A DNA stretch of 5,491 nucleotides from an uncultured Oscillospiraceae bacterium (GTDB lineage: Bacteria > Bacillota > Clostridia > Oscillospirales > Oscillospiraceae), in the NCBI GenBank assembly GCA_934661135.1, contig CAKUJA010000123.1, positions 1-5,491 on the forward strand, written 5' to 3'. This document shows positions 4,786-5,491 of the stretch, in pieces (the first letter of the stretch is position 1; each line of letters starts with the position of its first letter). The position numbers were made by a program, and so were the translations under genes. Under the pieces are notes generated by a model that was not told the DNA's origin, did not search any database, and saw nothing but the letters and a program-made list of their open reading frames with translations.

Positions 4786-5345
4786 TGACCGTCTTTCCAT
4801 TTCCACCGGATGCCGGCGCGCCGTTTTCCGTGGTCGGATTTGATTGGGCAGACGGGGGACCGGCGGGCGAGCTGTTTGTACTGCCGCGCGGGATGCGCTC
4901 GCCGGTTGCCGGCGCGCCGGTCTGGTCGCCGGAGGGTGGCGCGGCCGGCACCGGGGCGCTCTGCGACGCAGAGACGGCCGGTGCGGAGCAGCCGGTCTGG
5001 ATGGACTGTTTCTGTCCGCACGGCACAATCCGGGACAGGTTGACGCACGCCGCGCAGCAGTACGGGGCGCGGCTCTGGCTGCATCTCACGCCGATTGCAC
5101 AGCTCTATGCGCTCCCCTGCCCGGACGGACGCGGACGGACAGCATCCCGCGCGGAACAGGAGCGTGCGCTGGCGGAGCATCCATCCTGTTTTTGCCCGGA
5201 ATTTCTCTGCCAATGCTGCCACTGGGCGAATGGCGGGCAGATTTTTGTGCTGCTCTATGATACCGGAGAGACGATTGGAATGAAGCTGGCGCTGGCCGAA
5301 GAATTGGGGATTCAATACATATTTGGGATGCTGGAAAGCAGATGA
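4785..5345 (+). CDS. Cysteine-rich hypothetical protein, no recognised family
   Basis: A 186-residue protein I do not recognise. It is real by several signs: a perfect AGGAGG upstream, a sensible stop, and a position divergent from a known gene. The N-terminal third is rich in Gly, Ala and Pro (about 8-70) and may be poorly ordered. A hydrophobic and cysteine-bearing middle follows (VWMDCFCPHGT, residues 71-81; LWLHLTPIAQLYAL, 97-110). Then comes a cysteine cluster CFCPEFLCQCCHW (residues 135-147), with nine cysteines in all (60, 75, 77, 112, 135, 137, 142, 144, 145). The C-terminal part (FVLLYDTGETIGMKLALAEELGIQYIFGM) reads like an alternating strand-helix-strand unit of an alpha/beta domain. 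No signal peptide or clear membrane helix is seen. Metal or iron-sulfur binding is possible but unproven. Confidence 0.7.
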   Translation: MTVFPFPPDAGAPFSVVGFDWADGGPAGELFVLPRGMRSPVAGAPVWSPEGGAAGTGALCDAETAGAEQPVWMDCFCPHGTIRDRLTHAAQQYGARLWLHLTPIAQLYALPCPDGRGRTASRAEQERALAEHPSCFCPEFLCQCCHWANGGQIFVLLYDTGETIGMKLALAEELGIQYIFGMLESR

Positions 5346-5491
5346 TTGCAACGTTAAGACCGCTTTGTAGAGCGGACGGCTCGATTCGCCCAATTTGCGC
5401 CCCGATTCTTTTTTCCTCTTTTCGGAGAAAGAAAAGAACGGGTTCAAAAAAGCGTTTCTTTGGGCGCGGAGGAAACCGGAAGAAGCGGGCG
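5346..5491. other. Right-edge intergenic region, no gene seen
   Basis: No convincing coding sequence with a ribosome site begins or ends here. The stretch has a small hairpin CCGCT/AGCGG (5360-5375) without a T tract, then alternating pyrimidine and purine runs, and a purine-rich end. A GGAGG at 5468-5472 is not followed by a start codon before the window ends, so a gene just beyond the edge cannot be judged. Confidence 0.5.
5401..5442. repeat. Imperfect long hairpin of pyrimidine/purine tracts
   Basis: CCCG (5401-5404) followed by a T-rich arm folds back on an A-rich arm ending in CGGG (5439-5442). I count about 16 pairs, including one G-T wobble, with one mismatch and two single-base bulges around a loop TTTTCG (5419-5424). 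It lies about 55 nt after the hypothetical gene but lacks a trailing T tract on the plus strand, so it is a poor standard terminator. It could be a dispersed intergenic element. Confidence 0.4.

Noticed and set aside
4844..5260. Plus-strand frame of 138 codons within the hypothetical gene
   Set aside because: It overlaps 4785-5345 in another frame, is Arg/Gly/Ala-rich and has no ribosome site.
5360..5375. Short hairpin CCGCT/AGCGG as a terminator for the hypothetical gene
   Set aside because: Only 5 bp of stem and no T tract after it.
4767..5447. Minus-strand frame of 226 codons
   Set aside because: It is opposite the hypothetical gene, Arg/Pro-rich and without a ribosome site. The plus-strand gene has AGGAGG and a more protein-like composition. 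Still, both are unidentified, so this choice is less certain than the others.

Overview
The window looks like chromosomal core DNA from a GC-rich member of the Clostridia, most likely an Oscillospirales/Ruminococcaceae-type gut bacterium. The case rests on strong AGGAGG-type ribosome binding sites, an EF-P gene downstream of an M24 peptidase gene, a CD1247-type acidic zinc-ribbon protein, a TepA-type Clp-fold protease and a YqeG-type HAD phosphatase. The lineage is inferred from gene content, not from a marker search. No tRNA, rRNA, CRISPR array, insertion sequence or phage gene is visible.

Layout. Positions 1-587 (minus) hold the 5' part of a tepA-like gene. Its reading frame loses TepA similarity near position 72 and runs into a short piece of an FAD/NAD(P) disulfide oxidoreductase gene in another frame: a chimeric junction, either an assembly artefact or a rearrangement. 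Next come two divergent YbaK/EbsC-type tRNA-editing proteins, both 156 residues (640-1110 minus; 1216-1686 plus). Their promoters share one palindromic -35 box, TTGCAA, with 17 bp to a perfect TATAAT on each side. The plus-strand ybaK is followed closely by a small four-cysteine TSCPD protein (1699-1956) and a strong 16-bp-stem terminator that also serves the converging minus-strand operon.

The minus-strand operon runs right to left: YqeG-like HAD phosphatase (4214-4723), M24 Xaa-Pro peptidase (3160-4227, start overlapping the yqeG end by 14 nt), efp (2492-3061, with its own likely promoter) and the CD1247-like protein (2004-2450). Divergent from yqeG, a cysteine-rich protein of unknown function lies on the plus strand (4785-5345). 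The last 146 bases hold no convincing gene, but do contain an imperfect hairpin of A/T-rich purine/pyrimidine tracts.

Functional theme. Several genes touch proline: EF-P relieves stalling at proline runs, the M24B peptidase cleaves Xaa-Pro bonds, and YbaK-family proteins typically clear misacylated tRNA(Pro). The pepP-efp linkage is a known Firmicutes arrangement; that the whole neighbourhood is a functional unit is only inference. I see no clearly novel defence or mobile system. The points most worth checking are the chimeric left edge, the shared-box divergent promoter and the unknown cysteine-rich protein.
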